From: Oscillatoria acuminata PCC 6304
GTDB lineage: Bacteria > Cyanobacteriota > Cyanobacteriia > Cyanobacteriales > Laspinemataceae
Length of the DNA: 64,000 nucleotides
Direction: 5' to 3'
Assembly (NCBI RefSeq): GCF_000317105.1
Contig: NC_019693.1
Coordinates: 5,581,227-5,645,226, forward strand
In this document: piece after piece, positions 8,509 to 16,668 of the stretch
How the letters are laid out: each line of letters begins with the position of its first letter
Numbering within the stretch: the stretch's first letter is position 1
Notes under the pieces: generated by a model
Seen by the model: the letters and a program-made list of their open reading frames with translations, nothing else
Database searches by the model: none
What the model was told of the DNA's origin: nothing
Position numbers and translations under genes: made by a program

Positions 8509-8540
8509 AAAAACCCTCACCCTTCAGGGTGCGGGTTTTT
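8509..8540. terminator. Bidirectional intrinsic terminator
   Basis: AAAAACCCTCACCC, loop TTCA, then GGGTGCGGGTTTTT form a strong hairpin with A-tract and T-tract on both sides. It lies between two convergent genes and can serve both. A second GC hairpin (GGGCGCTTC with GAAGCGCCC) precedes it at 8480-8499. Confidence 0.85.
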
Positions 8541-8554
8541 ATAGACTATTGGGA

Positions 8555-11125
8555 TTACTCTCGGGTCATGAGGAGCGATCGCCAATCTTCTAGGGCGGAT
8601 TCGGGCCACATCCAGTCCGTTGCTAGGGCGTCGGGTTGGAAACTCAAGGGGTCGGCGTTGAGGACGATTTTGCGGAGTTTAATGGCTTTATTCAAGACTT
8701 CCGCCCGATCGCCTGGGGGTAAGTCTGATGCAGAACGACTCAGGATTAGGGAAAATCCGGCATAAGCGGTTAGAGCATCATAACTTTCCAAGGGAGCAGA
8801 TTCTGGGGTGGTGGAATTTTTTGCACCAATTAAGGGCATTTTTTCGAGTAGTTTTAACGACTCCATCCAAGCATCTTCGGCTTTTTTGAAGTTGCCATCG
8901 GCGTAGTAGGCAAATCCTAGAGCATTGTAATAGGTGGGATTATTGGGTTCTTGTTGGACAGCGCGAGTCCAATAGCGGCGGACATCATCCAGACTGTATT
9001 TAGGATTGCCGGAGAGAACTGCTTGCCAAGCGAGGCGACCCCAGAGGAAGGTGATGCTAGAGTCAAATTTATGGGGTTCGGGAACGCCACTGAGGACCGC
9101 TTCGGCATAATTGAGGGCGCTGCGTTGGGGTTGGAGGAGTTCTTCCACTGCTTTTTGACCAGCGATCGCATCCCCTTCGTTAAAGTAAGCAAAGGCTAAT
9201 TTGCCCACTTCTGGGGTTTGTAATTGACTGAAATTGGCCCGATCGCCCGAAGATAACGGAGACTCCAGGGCGATCGAAGCGGTGGGGGGAAATAACGTCC
9301 CCGGTCCTGGGGTGGTGGCAGAAAAGCGAGTTTGCCCGGTCCAGAATCCGGCCCCAGCAATGGCGATCGCCACCGTTGCGCCGATCGCCACGCGCCACTT
9401 ATACCCAAAGAATTTGACGGCACTCAAGGCATTCTGACGCCGCTGAGTCAGAGGCGCATCCGTGGCCGGTAATGGCCAATTTGGGGTGGAGTAAGGGGGA
9501 GTCTTAGCCGTTGGGGGTAACTCCTCGGTGATGGTTTCTTCAAGGATATCAAACGCCTTTTGGACTTGGCTGTTTTGCCGATGCACTGCATCAATTTCGG
9601 GGTCAATCTCACCCACCATTTCTCGGAACAACTCCGACACCACAGCGACGGCCTCATCCTCATCGAGTTCGTCATACATGATATCTTCATAAACCCCTTC
9701 CAGGTCTCCCTCATCCAGAAACTCTGAGTCATCCTCGGCAAAAGCGCTTTGCACCGTCATTGTTCCCGTGCGGGAGGGGGGGATGGTGCTGAAATCGAGA
9801 AGAGTGTCGCGGGAGTGAGAATTGCTGGGGGTGGAGAATGGGGAGAGGGAACTAGCAGCGGCAATTTCCTGGGGAATCGGTGCGGTTTGACGAGGAAGCG
9901 GGCGATCGCCCACCGTGGTGCGAGGGTTCTCAGGGGTCTCTTGTGCCGACGTGAGATATCCATCAAATTCCGGATGGAGATACAGCACAGGCAGCGCCCA
10001 GTAGAGTTCGTGAGAACCATAGGCGGACATCAACCCTTGTCTGGCGCGATTTAAACTCAGGTCTACAGGATACCCTTGTTTGATGTTGTAATAAAATAAC
10101 CGGGTCAGGGTCAGGGCGACATCATCGGTGATTCGTTCTGCCATTGCCAGAACCCCGGGGACACCCCGCTTGACCAGGGCCTCCGCTAGAGACCTTCTGC
10201 CAGTGGCATCGGTGGGGTCAGAACTGGCGGTATAGGCCCCGCGACAGGAGTTAAAGACGGCCATGCGAATTCCGGCATTGACTAACAATCCCGCCAAGTC
10301 ATTGCCCGTGAGAACTTCGCTTAAGCCGGTTTTACGGTTGACGAGATACAGTTCACCGCCACCGGCACCGACATCGCTATGACCGGAGTAATGTAAGACT
10401 TGGTAATGATTTTGTTCTAAGGCGCGGGTGAGTTCTTCTCGGTTGGGTTGTTCCAGGATATCCAGTTGGATTTGTGGGGGTTTGCCGGTAACGGGAGTGC
10501 CACTGCGCCAGCGCGCTTTGAGGTCTTCCTGGAGGTGAACTGCTTCCCGTTTCAGGGCGAGATTTTCCCGGTCCGTGGGTGCAGCTAAGACCATTAAAAT
10601 TTTAACCCGATCGCCGGTATTTCCGGGGAGGGCAACGGGGGCGAGGGTGGGTTGATAGCGAGAGAAGACCAGATCTTTCCCTGTGGCGATCGCCCGGGTT
10701 TCTTCGTGAATCACCTCCCAAGGGAGACGAGGTAGGTGAGGGCCTTTGAGTCCGAGGCGTAATCGCAGCACATTCCCTTGGTTATGGGCGATCGCCTGGG
10801 CCGAAGTCATGCGATCGAGTAAGCTGCCTTGAAACAACGCCTGATAAAGTTCCTGACCCAGTTCTACTAAGTTTCCTAACGTAGTCCGTTCTGAATTGGC
10901 CGTTGGGGAGTTCGAGGAAGAATCCGGTTGATCATTTAAGCGCATCAACATCGATAATGGATCTTCCATTAGCTTAGTCGCTTGGCGCAACCATCCCTCT
11001 ACCGGCCAGACCACTTGTTCCTCCGCCGGTAACACGCCTTTGGGTGCTTGTTCGGTCCGCACCAAATACTTATCGTCCCCAACTGGGGTTACAGAAATAT
11101 GTAATTCTTCAAATTTCTGGCTCAC
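8555..11125 (-). CDS. CHAT-domain (caspase-like) membrane protein with C-terminal repeats
   Basis: An 856-residue protein. The CHAT peptidase domain spans about residues 90-390. It has HYSGHSD with the likely catalytic His at 249 and MAVFNSCRGA with the likely Cys at 294, followed by RGVPGVLAMAERITDD. A Pro/Ser-rich linker and a strongly acidic stretch (about 463-495) lead to one membrane helix (about 578-596). TPR-like helices follow, including NNPTYYNALGFAYYADG. CHAT proteins are clan CD cysteine peptidases, often effectors of signalling or death pathways. The membrane helix would put the CHAT domain on one side and the repeats on the other (topology inferred). The gene is alone on its strand and shares a terminator with the convergent 8067 gene. 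No partner gene is adjacent. Confidence 0.88.
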   Translation of the reverse strand: MSQKFEELHISVTPVGDDKYLVRTEQAPKGVLPAEEQVVWPVEGWLRQATKLMEDPLSMLMRLNDQPDSSSNSPTANSERTTLGNLVELGQELYQALFQGSLLDRMTSAQAIAHNQGNVLRLRLGLKGPHLPRLPWEVIHEETRAIATGKDLVFSRYQPTLAPVALPGNTGDRVKILMVLAAPTDRENLALKREAVHLQEDLKARWRSGTPVTGKPPQIQLDILEQPNREELTRALEQNHYQVLHYSGHSDVGAGGGELYLVNRKTGLSEVLTGNDLAGLLVNAGIRMAVFNSCRGAYTASSDPTDATGRRSLAEALVKRGVPGVLAMAERITDDVALTLTRLFYYNIKQGYPVDLSLNRARQGLMSAYGSHELYWALPVLYLHPEFDGYLTSAQETPENPRTTVGDRPLPRQTAPIPQEIAAASSLSPFSTPSNSHSRDTLLDFSTIPPSRTGTMTVQSAFAEDDSEFLDEGDLEGVYEDIMYDELDEDEAVAVVSELFREMVGEIDPEIDAVHRQNSQVQKAFDILEETITEELPPTAKTPPYSTPNWPLPATDAPLTQRRQNALSAVKFFGYKWRVAIGATVAIAIAGAGFWTGQTRFSATTPGPGTLFPPTASIALESPLSSGDRANFSQLQTPEVGKLAFAYFNEGDAIAGQKAVEELLQPQRSALNYAEAVLSGVPEPHKFDSSITFLWGRLAWQAVLSGNPKYSLDDVRRYWTRAVQQEPNNPTYYNALGFAYYADGNFKKAEDAWMESLKLLEKMPLIGAKNSTTPESAPLESYDALTAYAGFSLILSRSASDLPPGDRAEVLNKAIKLRKIVLNADPLSFQPDALATDWMWPESALEDWRSLLMTRE

Positions 11126-11559
11126 AGTTTCACTGCACTCCTGCTCACTGTTTATATGCTATCTCTGGGGCTGACCTGTGGTTTGGTTGAGGCTGGCCCC
11201 TTTTATGTTTAACTCTAGTTTTAAGGGGATAAATGGGATAATTGACTAGAAAATCCCGAAGACAATGGACCGATATTCGCTCATTTGTTCGGTTTTTTTT
11301 GGAGCAGTTTATCCCCTGTTTAAATCGTCACTTTATAGATGAACCCTCAAAATTTTCCCCGAGTTAGAGGAATTTTATTTTGGATAGAGTCTTTCCGGAT
11401 AGACGAACCTGTTGTAGAAAAGTTACCCGCCTCAAGAAACTTTTTCATTCATCGCTCAAAATTGGCTGTTAACCTCCTAAGCAATGAAGGCGAAAAATTT
11501 CTGAGGAAATGCTGACAACTGTCCGGAATACATCAGCTTTATCGAGAACAATAGAGTGG

Positions 11560-11610
11560 TAGATGCACCCTGATGGATATATCCCGGCACCAAAACGCCG
11601 GGAATTTTTT
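11560..11610 (+). ncRNA. Candidate small RNA 1 (TAGATGCAC family)
   Basis: It begins at TAGATGCACCCTGATGG and ends in an intrinsic terminator: CCCGGC, loop, GCCGGG, then AATTTTTT. The same start block plus terminator recurs at 12325-12374 and, less closely, at 11804-11854. TAGAT could be the -10 of a promoter or the first bases of the RNA; sequence alone cannot decide. Confidence 0.45.
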
Positions 11611-11803
11611 AAGCTTTTCGTTCGTTAATCTCCTGACAATTAAGACATTTCCCTGTGCGATCGAGTGAAATAGCCGGGAAAATCAGCCCGTTCCAATTGC
11701 GGACTGTTCACCTCAAGCCTTCAACCCCAATCAAGATTAAACGGGTTACAGATATCTTTTACCTTGATCCGGTTAAGCTGAGAAATCTCAGAACGATGAA
11801 TTA

Positions 11804-11854
11804 TAGATGCACTCAAAAGTCGATCCCTAGTTGTTAGGAGCTAGGGATTTTTTT
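11804..11854 (+). ncRNA. Candidate small RNA 2 (TAGATGCAC family)
   Basis: TAGATGCACTC is followed by an intrinsic terminator, ATCCCTAG (11823-11830) paired with CTAGGGAT (11841-11848) and a run of seven or more T. It shares the start block and overall length with candidates 1 and 4 but has a different terminator stem, as expected of paralogous small RNAs. Confidence 0.4.
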
Positions 11855-11871
11855 AATGGGTGGTTAAGGAG

Positions 11872-12060
11872 TAGCCCTGTCAAGGTGATAAATTTAATGA
11901 CGAAAAATCAGGGTTTCTTGGACAGGCGATCACTCTCGCGCCCCTACAAGAGGTAAATTTAATGACGAAAAATCAGGGTTTCTTGTAGGGGCGTATGCAA
12001 TACGCCCAAAAGAGGGCGTATTGCATACGCCCCTACAATCTACACACCTTGACAGGGCTA
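11872..12060 (+). mobile_element. MITE-like element B (best-preserved copy)
   Basis: The 189-bp element has perfect 16-bp terminal inverted repeats, TAGCCCTGTCAAGGTG at the left and CACCTTGACAGGGCTA at the right. It is flanked by the exact 12-bp direct repeat GTGGTTAAGGAG (11860-11871 and 12061-12072), a target-site duplication. Inside are two modules containing TTAATGACGAAAAATCAGGG and GTAGGGGCG palindromes. There is no coding capacity. Confidence 0.88.
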
Positions 12061-12095
12061 GTGGTTAAGGAGCGATCGCATGGTTTGGGAGCCTG

Positions 12096-12140
12096 TAGAT
12101 GCACCACTGAATCGCGCCTGAAAGCAGAATCTCTTACCCT
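12096..12140 (+). ncRNA. Candidate small RNA 3, degenerate (TAGATGCAC family)
   Basis: TAGATGCACCACTGA matches the start block of the other candidates, and ACCCTGATTGACGGGACAG follows at 12136, but no terminator is close behind. A related CACCCTAGATTGACGTTTCC block lies at 12188-12207. This copy may be decayed. Confidence 0.25.
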
Positions 12141-12324
12141 GATTGACGGGACAGACACAAATGAACCGGATTGGCCCGAGAGGAGTTCACCCTAGATTGA
12201 CGTTTCCTCTCCCTTGCAAATGTAGTGACAGCCTGATGGCGCAGGTTCGCTTTGTGCCTGCTTAATCTCTAGTTTAGCAATAATTTTTCCGGATTGCAGG
12301 GGTATTTCCAGAAGAAAGCAATGG

Positions 12325-12374
12325 TAGATGCACCCTGATTGACGTTTCCCGGCTCTTTTGAGCCGGTTTTTTTT
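12325..12374 (+). ncRNA. Candidate small RNA 4 (TAGATGCAC family)
   Basis: TAGATGCACCCTGATTGACG leads into an intrinsic terminator, CCGGCT (12349-12354), loop, AGCCGG (12361-12366) and nine T. It matches candidate 1 over the first 14 bases and in terminator position. Confidence 0.45.
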
Positions 12375-12547
12375 TATCTAAAGTTTTGACCCACCCTAGT
12401 CCGAGGAGACCCCCAAAGGTTAGAAACTCTTGTGCCTTTGGCGCTGTACCCCAGGGGTTAGAAACCGGGTTTCTTGACAACATTTTTGGCAATTCTCCTC
12501 AATCTGGGTCAGAAAACCGGTTTCTTGTCCTTGATACCCAATCGATG

Positions 12548-12580
12548 AAAAAGGCGCACCATGAATGGTGCGCCTTTTTT
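12548..12580. terminator. Strong bidirectional terminator
   Basis: GGCGCACCA, loop TGAA, TGGTGCGCC form a perfect nine-pair stem flanked by AAAAA and TTTTTT. It is placed correctly to end the minus-strand protease/OB operon that stops at 12601, and could also stop transcripts from the small-RNA side. Confidence 0.85.
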
Positions 12581-12600
12581 AGATGAATTGTCCCGTTAAT

Positions 12601-12834
12601 CTAATCCGAGGCGATCGCCTCAAAGGATTTCACCTCTAAAACTGGGCCAATCATTGCCATTGTCATCACATCATCGCGGACTTGACCTTTGACTTTGACC
12701 TTTTGACCCGCTTTTAACAAATCCGCCGGTGCACCTTGATAAATCTCGTAGGTTTCACCGCTATCGGAAACCAGTGCCCAAGCACCAGGTCCGATATTTT
12801 TGCGTTCGATTGTCCCTTTTACATTAATACTCAT
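12601..12834 (-). CDS. Small OB-fold-like protein
   Basis: A 77-residue protein starting MSINVKGTIERKNIGPGAW. The alternating beta pattern (GTIERK, WALVSDSG, TYEIY, KVKVKGQVRDDV, VLEVKSFE) and an LKAGQKVKVKGQV turn resemble small OB-fold proteins; the family is not certain. Its ATG overlaps the stop of the upstream subtilase gene by 4 bp (12831-12834), so the two are translationally coupled. It might bind a ligand or partner of the protease or help assembly, but this is only inferred from the overlap. No signal peptide is present, so it should be cytoplasmic. A strong terminator follows. Confidence 0.75.
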   Translation of the reverse strand: MSINVKGTIERKNIGPGAWALVSDSGETYEIYQGAPADLLKAGQKVKVKGQVRDDVMTMAMIGPVLEVKSFEAIASD

Positions 12835-14642
12835 GCAATTTGTCCCTCATCCTTCATGGCTAGACGAGCAAGTGCCAAGCATAAGCAGGCATTCACCAGC
12901 AAAAAGGCCCGGGCACCGATGCCACTGCCAATCCATAATAAGGTCGGGGCCGGTGCTAACACTGCACTAATTCCCAGACAGGTTGCCACCCCAATTGTGG
13001 AACCGATCGCAAACCATTTCCATTGGGGATGTCCCAACAGCAACAGAATTAAACCCACGGGAATAATCACACTGGCAAATAGCGGATTAAAGGCGCTACT
13101 TCCGGAGATAGCGGTTCCCAATTCTGGAATGGAACTGCCCAGGATACGGAAGGGCCACTGGGGTAAATCAAAGATATAGAAGCCCCGGAAGACGAATAAT
13201 CCAGAACTGCCAGCAACCAATCCAGTCGCCATACTCATCGTCCAACTGAAGGGGAAATACATCTTCAGTAACCAGGCAATCAGATAGGACCCGACGACCA
13301 TTAAGACTTTCGGTAACAGGGCATAGACGCCACCATCAATCCAGAAACGGGGGTTGAGATAGCCGTTATCGCGCAACCAGCGGAAGAAGTCACTAAAGAA
13401 GTGACCAAAATCAAATTGACCTCCCTTGGCGAGGGCTACCGCAGTAGAGGCATCCAGATGTCCCGCCCCAAAGTGGTTGAGGGGGTCTTCTTTCACTTCC
13501 CGCGCCGATTCTTTGAGGATGGCGGTAATTTTTTCCGGGTCAGTGATGCCAGAGGCTTTAATCAAGGCGGCGACACCGGCGACATGAGGGGCCGCCATAC
13601 TGGTGCCTTGATAGGCTTGAAAGGCAAAACCGGGGAGATTGGTATCCGGGTCAAAGGAGATGGTTTCTTGGAGGATACCGCCTTCATCACCATTAGTAGT
13701 ATCGCCACCAGGGGCGGAAATATCCACACCGGCCCCAAAGTTGGAGTAGGGGGCTTTTTGTCCGGTGGAATCGATCGCCGCTACGCCAATCACGTTGACA
13801 TAGCGGGCGGGATAGGAGGCACTGTTGCGCTGTTCGTTGCCAGCAGCCGCAATAATCACGACTCCTTTGTTATGGGCATAGGCGATCGCCTCTTTCATGG
13901 CGTTACTTTCACCGGCCCCACCCAAGCTCATATTAATCACATCGGCCCCGTTATCTGCCGCAAATTTAATCGCTTCGGCGATATCGGCAACGTTGCCGCC
14001 CCCACTGGCGCTTAAGACTTTCAGAGGCATGATGCTGGCTTCATAAGCGACCCCAGCGACGCCATAGCCATTATTGGTGGTTTGGGCGATGGTTCCAGCG
14101 ACGTGGGTGCCATGTCCGTTATCATCATCGGCGAGTTCGCGATTGTTAACGAAGTCGTATCCTTTGACAAATTTGGTATTTTTTAAGTCCGGAACGCGAC
14201 TGACTCCGGTATCAATCACCGCGACGGTGATGCCACTGCCTTTGGTGTCACTCCAGGCTTTTTCCACGTTGATGCTGCGGAGATTCCACTGTTGGGCGTA
14301 GAATGGGTCGTTGGGAATATCTAGGGTTTGATATTCGTAAGCGGGTTCAATGTATTCTGTGTATTCAGAAACATCAGATTTTTTGAGGGTCTTGAGCAGT
14401 TCGCGATCGCCGTTGACAACATAGAAGTGATCATCCACCGAAAACTGGGAGTTAAGACGGGGGACCACGCCATACTCGGAGGCGATCGCGTTGACTTGTT
14501 GCTTAACCTCGACGAGGGGAAGATCTTCCCGAAAGTCGAGGACAATGGACTCGAAAGTGCCTTGATTCGCTAAACCCTTGAAGTTAAACAGGGCAAAGCT
14601 CAAACCCACTATAAATAAGGAAAGGAGCAGAAGTTTTTTCAT
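12831..14642 (-). CDS. Subtilisin-family (S8) serine protease with C-terminal membrane helices
   Basis: A 603-residue protein. A signal peptide or anchor covers residues 1-25 and a propeptide-like region 26-110. The S8 catalytic domain runs from about 115 to 415. The triad is visible: Asp144 in AVIDTGVSR, His177 in NGHGTHVAG and Ser348 in YQGTSMAAPHVAG; the oxyanion Asn269 lies in AAAGNE. After the domain come about five hydrophobic helices (about 430-600), so the catalytic part should be outside the cytoplasmic membrane and tethered to it. Such membrane-tethered subtilases occur in cyanobacteria; substrates are unknown. It is followed by an overlapping small OB-like gene and a terminator. 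The ATG at 14642 opens the typical KKLLLLSLF signal sequence. Confidence 0.92.
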   Translation of the reverse strand: MKKLLLLSLFIVGLSFALFNFKGLANQGTFESIVLDFREDLPLVEVKQQVNAIASEYGVVPRLNSQFSVDDHFYVVNGDRELLKTLKKSDVSEYTEYIEPAYEYQTLDIPNDPFYAQQWNLRSINVEKAWSDTKGSGITVAVIDTGVSRVPDLKNTKFVKGYDFVNNRELADDDNGHGTHVAGTIAQTTNNGYGVAGVAYEASIMPLKVLSASGGGNVADIAEAIKFAADNGADVINMSLGGAGESNAMKEAIAYAHNKGVVIIAAAGNEQRNSASYPARYVNVIGVAAIDSTGQKAPYSNFGAGVDISAPGGDTTNGDEGGILQETISFDPDTNLPGFAFQAYQGTSMAAPHVAGVAALIKASGITDPEKITAILKESAREVKEDPLNHFGAGHLDASTAVALAKGGQFDFGHFFSDFFRWLRDNGYLNPRFWIDGGVYALLPKVLMVVGSYLIAWLLKMYFPFSWTMSMATGLVAGSSGLFVFRGFYIFDLPQWPFRILGSSIPELGTAISGSSAFNPLFASVIIPVGLILLLLGHPQWKWFAIGSTIGVATCLGISAVLAPAPTLLWIGSGIGARAFLLVNACLCLALARLAMKDEGQIA

Positions 14643-14934
14643 AGGAACTGTCCAGCGTAGCGCCAGTTATCTCACCACGATAACTCATCATTATCCGATT
14701 TTGGGGAAATGTTTCAGGATTTTAAGAGAGTCCGAGGTCCAGGGGTCCTGGTTAAGGGGCCCAGGTTAAGGGGCGATCGCCCACCCTCTGGAACCCCCCA
14801 ACCCTGGGGTTTCGTCCCTGTTAAAGATTTGACCTCGGACTCCCTAAATCACCGGGGATTTTCCCTCTGAATCCTCTGCTGGCTGGGTTCATCTATGGCA
14901 TCATGTAAACTGTTCCCTAATTTCTCTCAATATC
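14643..14934. other. Divergent intergenic region with a fold-back
   Basis: This holds the promoters for the protease and RDD genes. GAGTCCGAGGTC (14728-14739) is repeated in inverted form as GACCTCGGACTC (14831-14842). The interval between is GC-rich, contains two GGTTAAGGGG copies and a HIP1 site, and could fold. No gene was seen. Confidence 0.5.
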
Positions 14935-15858
14935 ATGCTCATGGCAAGTTACCCGGCCCAAAGTTTATTTCCTGGCTTCTTCCGAAGGATAATTGCAGCA
15001 GTAATTGATTTTATTCTGATTGCATTGGTTTGGTTTTCGGTGGGATTAGGGATTAACTTTTTACCCCGTACTGGTGTAAATACTATTACCTTTATGGCTC
15101 TCGATGTTTCCCGAATTTTTATTGTATTTTTAGTTTTTATTACTTATTTTACCTTATTAGAAGCCACCTTGGGTTGGACTCTGGGTAAGTTAATTTTTCA
15201 AGAAGAAGTGGTCACCTTACGGGGACGCCGGCCTAGTCTGCTGCAAGCGCTGGTCCGGAATATTTTTAAACCTGTGGATATGCTGTTGCTCCTAGGCCCG
15301 TTGTTAATGTCTCCAAAAACCCAAACGTTGGGCGATCGCTATGCCAGAACTCTGGTGATTAATCGGGATGCTGGGGTTCCAGGCATTATTGTTGAGGACC
15401 GATATATTTTTACGTTTAAAAAGATAATTGGCATTATTTTACTGTTGGTGAGTTTAGCGGGATTGGGGATAGGATTTTCGTTAATGAGAACTTATCTACC
15501 CGAAATTCGGTCCGTGAATCAAGCCGCAACGAATCATTTTATGCGCCTCGAAAAAGGCATTGCCATCAATCAAAATGTCCGGGCCGCTTATGAAAATGCC
15601 TCCAGTCAACTGCGTGAACAAATGACCTTTGAGGAATATCAACAAAGACTCCAAGAAAATCCATTTCTGCCTTTAGCATTAGAAAGACGCCAAGAGATTA
15701 AGTTTAATCAATGGACCTTTCAAGAAGAAGAGGGTCAGCGGGTAGCGGCAGTGGTTAAGGGCAATTTGGAAAGTCTGTTTGAGATTGAGGTTAATCTGGC
15801 CAAAGAACAGAATCAATGGAAATTTGTGTCCGGGAATTTTATGCCGACGGGTCAGTAA
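14935..15858 (+). CDS. RDD family membrane protein
   Basis: A 307-residue protein. The RDD domain (about residues 10-145) has GFFRRIIAAVIDFILI at the N-terminus, three membrane helices and the later FKPVDMLLLLGPLLMSP and LGDRYARTLVI blocks, which match the R-D-D pattern. A fourth hydrophobic helix follows (about 160-185). The C-terminal domain of about 120 residues is soluble and ends in a strand-rich WKFVSGNFMPTG region, like small lumenal or periplasmic beta domains. Function is unknown; some RDD proteins affect Na+ or Li+/H+ transport. ATG at 14935 and ATG at 14941 are both possible, and neither has a strong ribosome site. Confidence 0.85.
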   Translation: MLMASYPAQSLFPGFFRRIIAAVIDFILIALVWFSVGLGINFLPRTGVNTITFMALDVSRIFIVFLVFITYFTLLEATLGWTLGKLIFQEEVVTLRGRRPSLLQALVRNIFKPVDMLLLLGPLLMSPKTQTLGDRYARTLVINRDAGVPGIIVEDRYIFTFKKIIGIILLLVSLAGLGIGFSLMRTYLPEIRSVNQAATNHFMRLEKGIAINQNVRAAYENASSQLREQMTFEEYQQRLQENPFLPLALERRQEIKFNQWTFQEEEGQRVAAVVKGNLESLFEIEVNLAKEQNQWKFVSGNFMPTGQ

Positions 15859-15888
15859 CGGGCAACAGCAACCGGGCGATCTCCCTTG

Positions 15889-16668
15889 TTAAGGTAATTG
15901 GGCGGCAAGAATGGTGCGAACTAACTCGCAAAACCCCTCAGATTCGGGTAAATCCGTGAGGTAGGCGGGGTGATGGGTGAGGAGATCCAAGTATTCAGCA
16001 AGATTGGCAACTCCCACGGAAAAGGGAAACAGGGTCTGGTCGAATAAACTTTCATCATTGGGACTATCCCCCACCGTCACCACGCGATCGCTGCTGTAGT
16101 CGGGGAAGCAGTCGCCTAAAACCTGCATCAGGGCCAGGGCCTTATCCTGCTGGTGGGGTTTAATATGACAATGAACTGTACTAAAAGTAAATCCCCAACC
16201 CAATTCGGCACAGAGGGACCTCAAGCGCTGCAAGTTTTCGGAAGTCAGTCCCGCCACCTCAAAGGTCCAATCGGTGACTCGAAATGGATTATCCTCAGTC
16301 TCTCGCAGGTGGGGAAATTCCGTCAACAGATGAGCAAACCCTGCCCCTAGTTGCTGCCGATGACGCTTTAAATCGGCGATCGCCGTTAACAGAACAGGAG
16401 TCCCGTTGCTAGGGTAAAAAATCCCGCCATTTTCGGCGATCGCCCCCACCACCGGCAGATAACTGACTAACCCACTCACCCATCCAGCCGATCGTCCGGT
16501 GACGATCACCACCGCCACCGATGCTGCCGCTAATGCCTCCAATGCTTGTAACAAACCCGGGGTAAATTTCCCCTGGTGAGTCAGCGTCCCATCCAGATCC
16601 GTTGCCACCACAGCCACCCGTCCCAGGCTATGATGGGCTTGAAGTTGAGATAAGGGTAAAGATTTCAT
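15889..16668 (-). CDS. HAD-IIB family phosphatase
   Basis: A 259-residue cytoplasmic hydrolase. The HAD motif I is TDLDGTLTH with nucleophile Asp and acid/base Asp two residues on. Motif II is IVTGRSAG. The later VVTVGDSPNDESLF is motif IV with the GDSxND magnesium ligands. The C2-type cap lies between. This is the class that includes mannosyl-3-phosphoglycerate phosphatase, sucrose-phosphate phosphatase and Cof proteins; the CHIKPHQQDKALAL segment is usual in this class. The exact substrate cannot be read from sequence; a sugar phosphate used in compatible-solute synthesis is plausible. It is convergent with the RDD gene, 30 bp apart. Confidence 0.88.
   Translation of the reverse strand: MKSLPLSQLQAHHSLGRVAVVATDLDGTLTHQGKFTPGLLQALEALAAASVAVVIVTGRSAGWVSGLVSYLPVVGAIAENGGIFYPSNGTPVLLTAIADLKRHRQQLGAGFAHLLTEFPHLRETEDNPFRVTDWTFEVAGLTSENLQRLRSLCAELGWGFTFSTVHCHIKPHQQDKALALMQVLGDCFPDYSSDRVVTVGDSPNDESLFDQTLFPFSVGVANLAEYLDLLTHHPAYLTDLPESEGFCELVRTILAAQLP

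Larger units (their letters stand above)
11126..12600. other. Long intergenic region with candidate small RNAs and a MITE
   Basis: Nearly 1.5 kb with no supported protein gene. It contains four TAGATGCAC elements (11560, 11804, 12096, 12325), three of them leading into intrinsic terminators. MITE-like element B (11872-12060) sits between the second and third. Two AGAAACCGGGTTTCT-type palindromes (12460-12474, 12511-12525) and a strong terminator at 12548-12580 follow. The open frames here are short and have no ribosome sites. Confidence 0.7.

Noticed and set aside
13401-14015. 204-codon plus-strand frame within the protease gene
   Set aside because: Antisense to the catalytic domain of a well-supported S8 protease; composition is that of a shadow.
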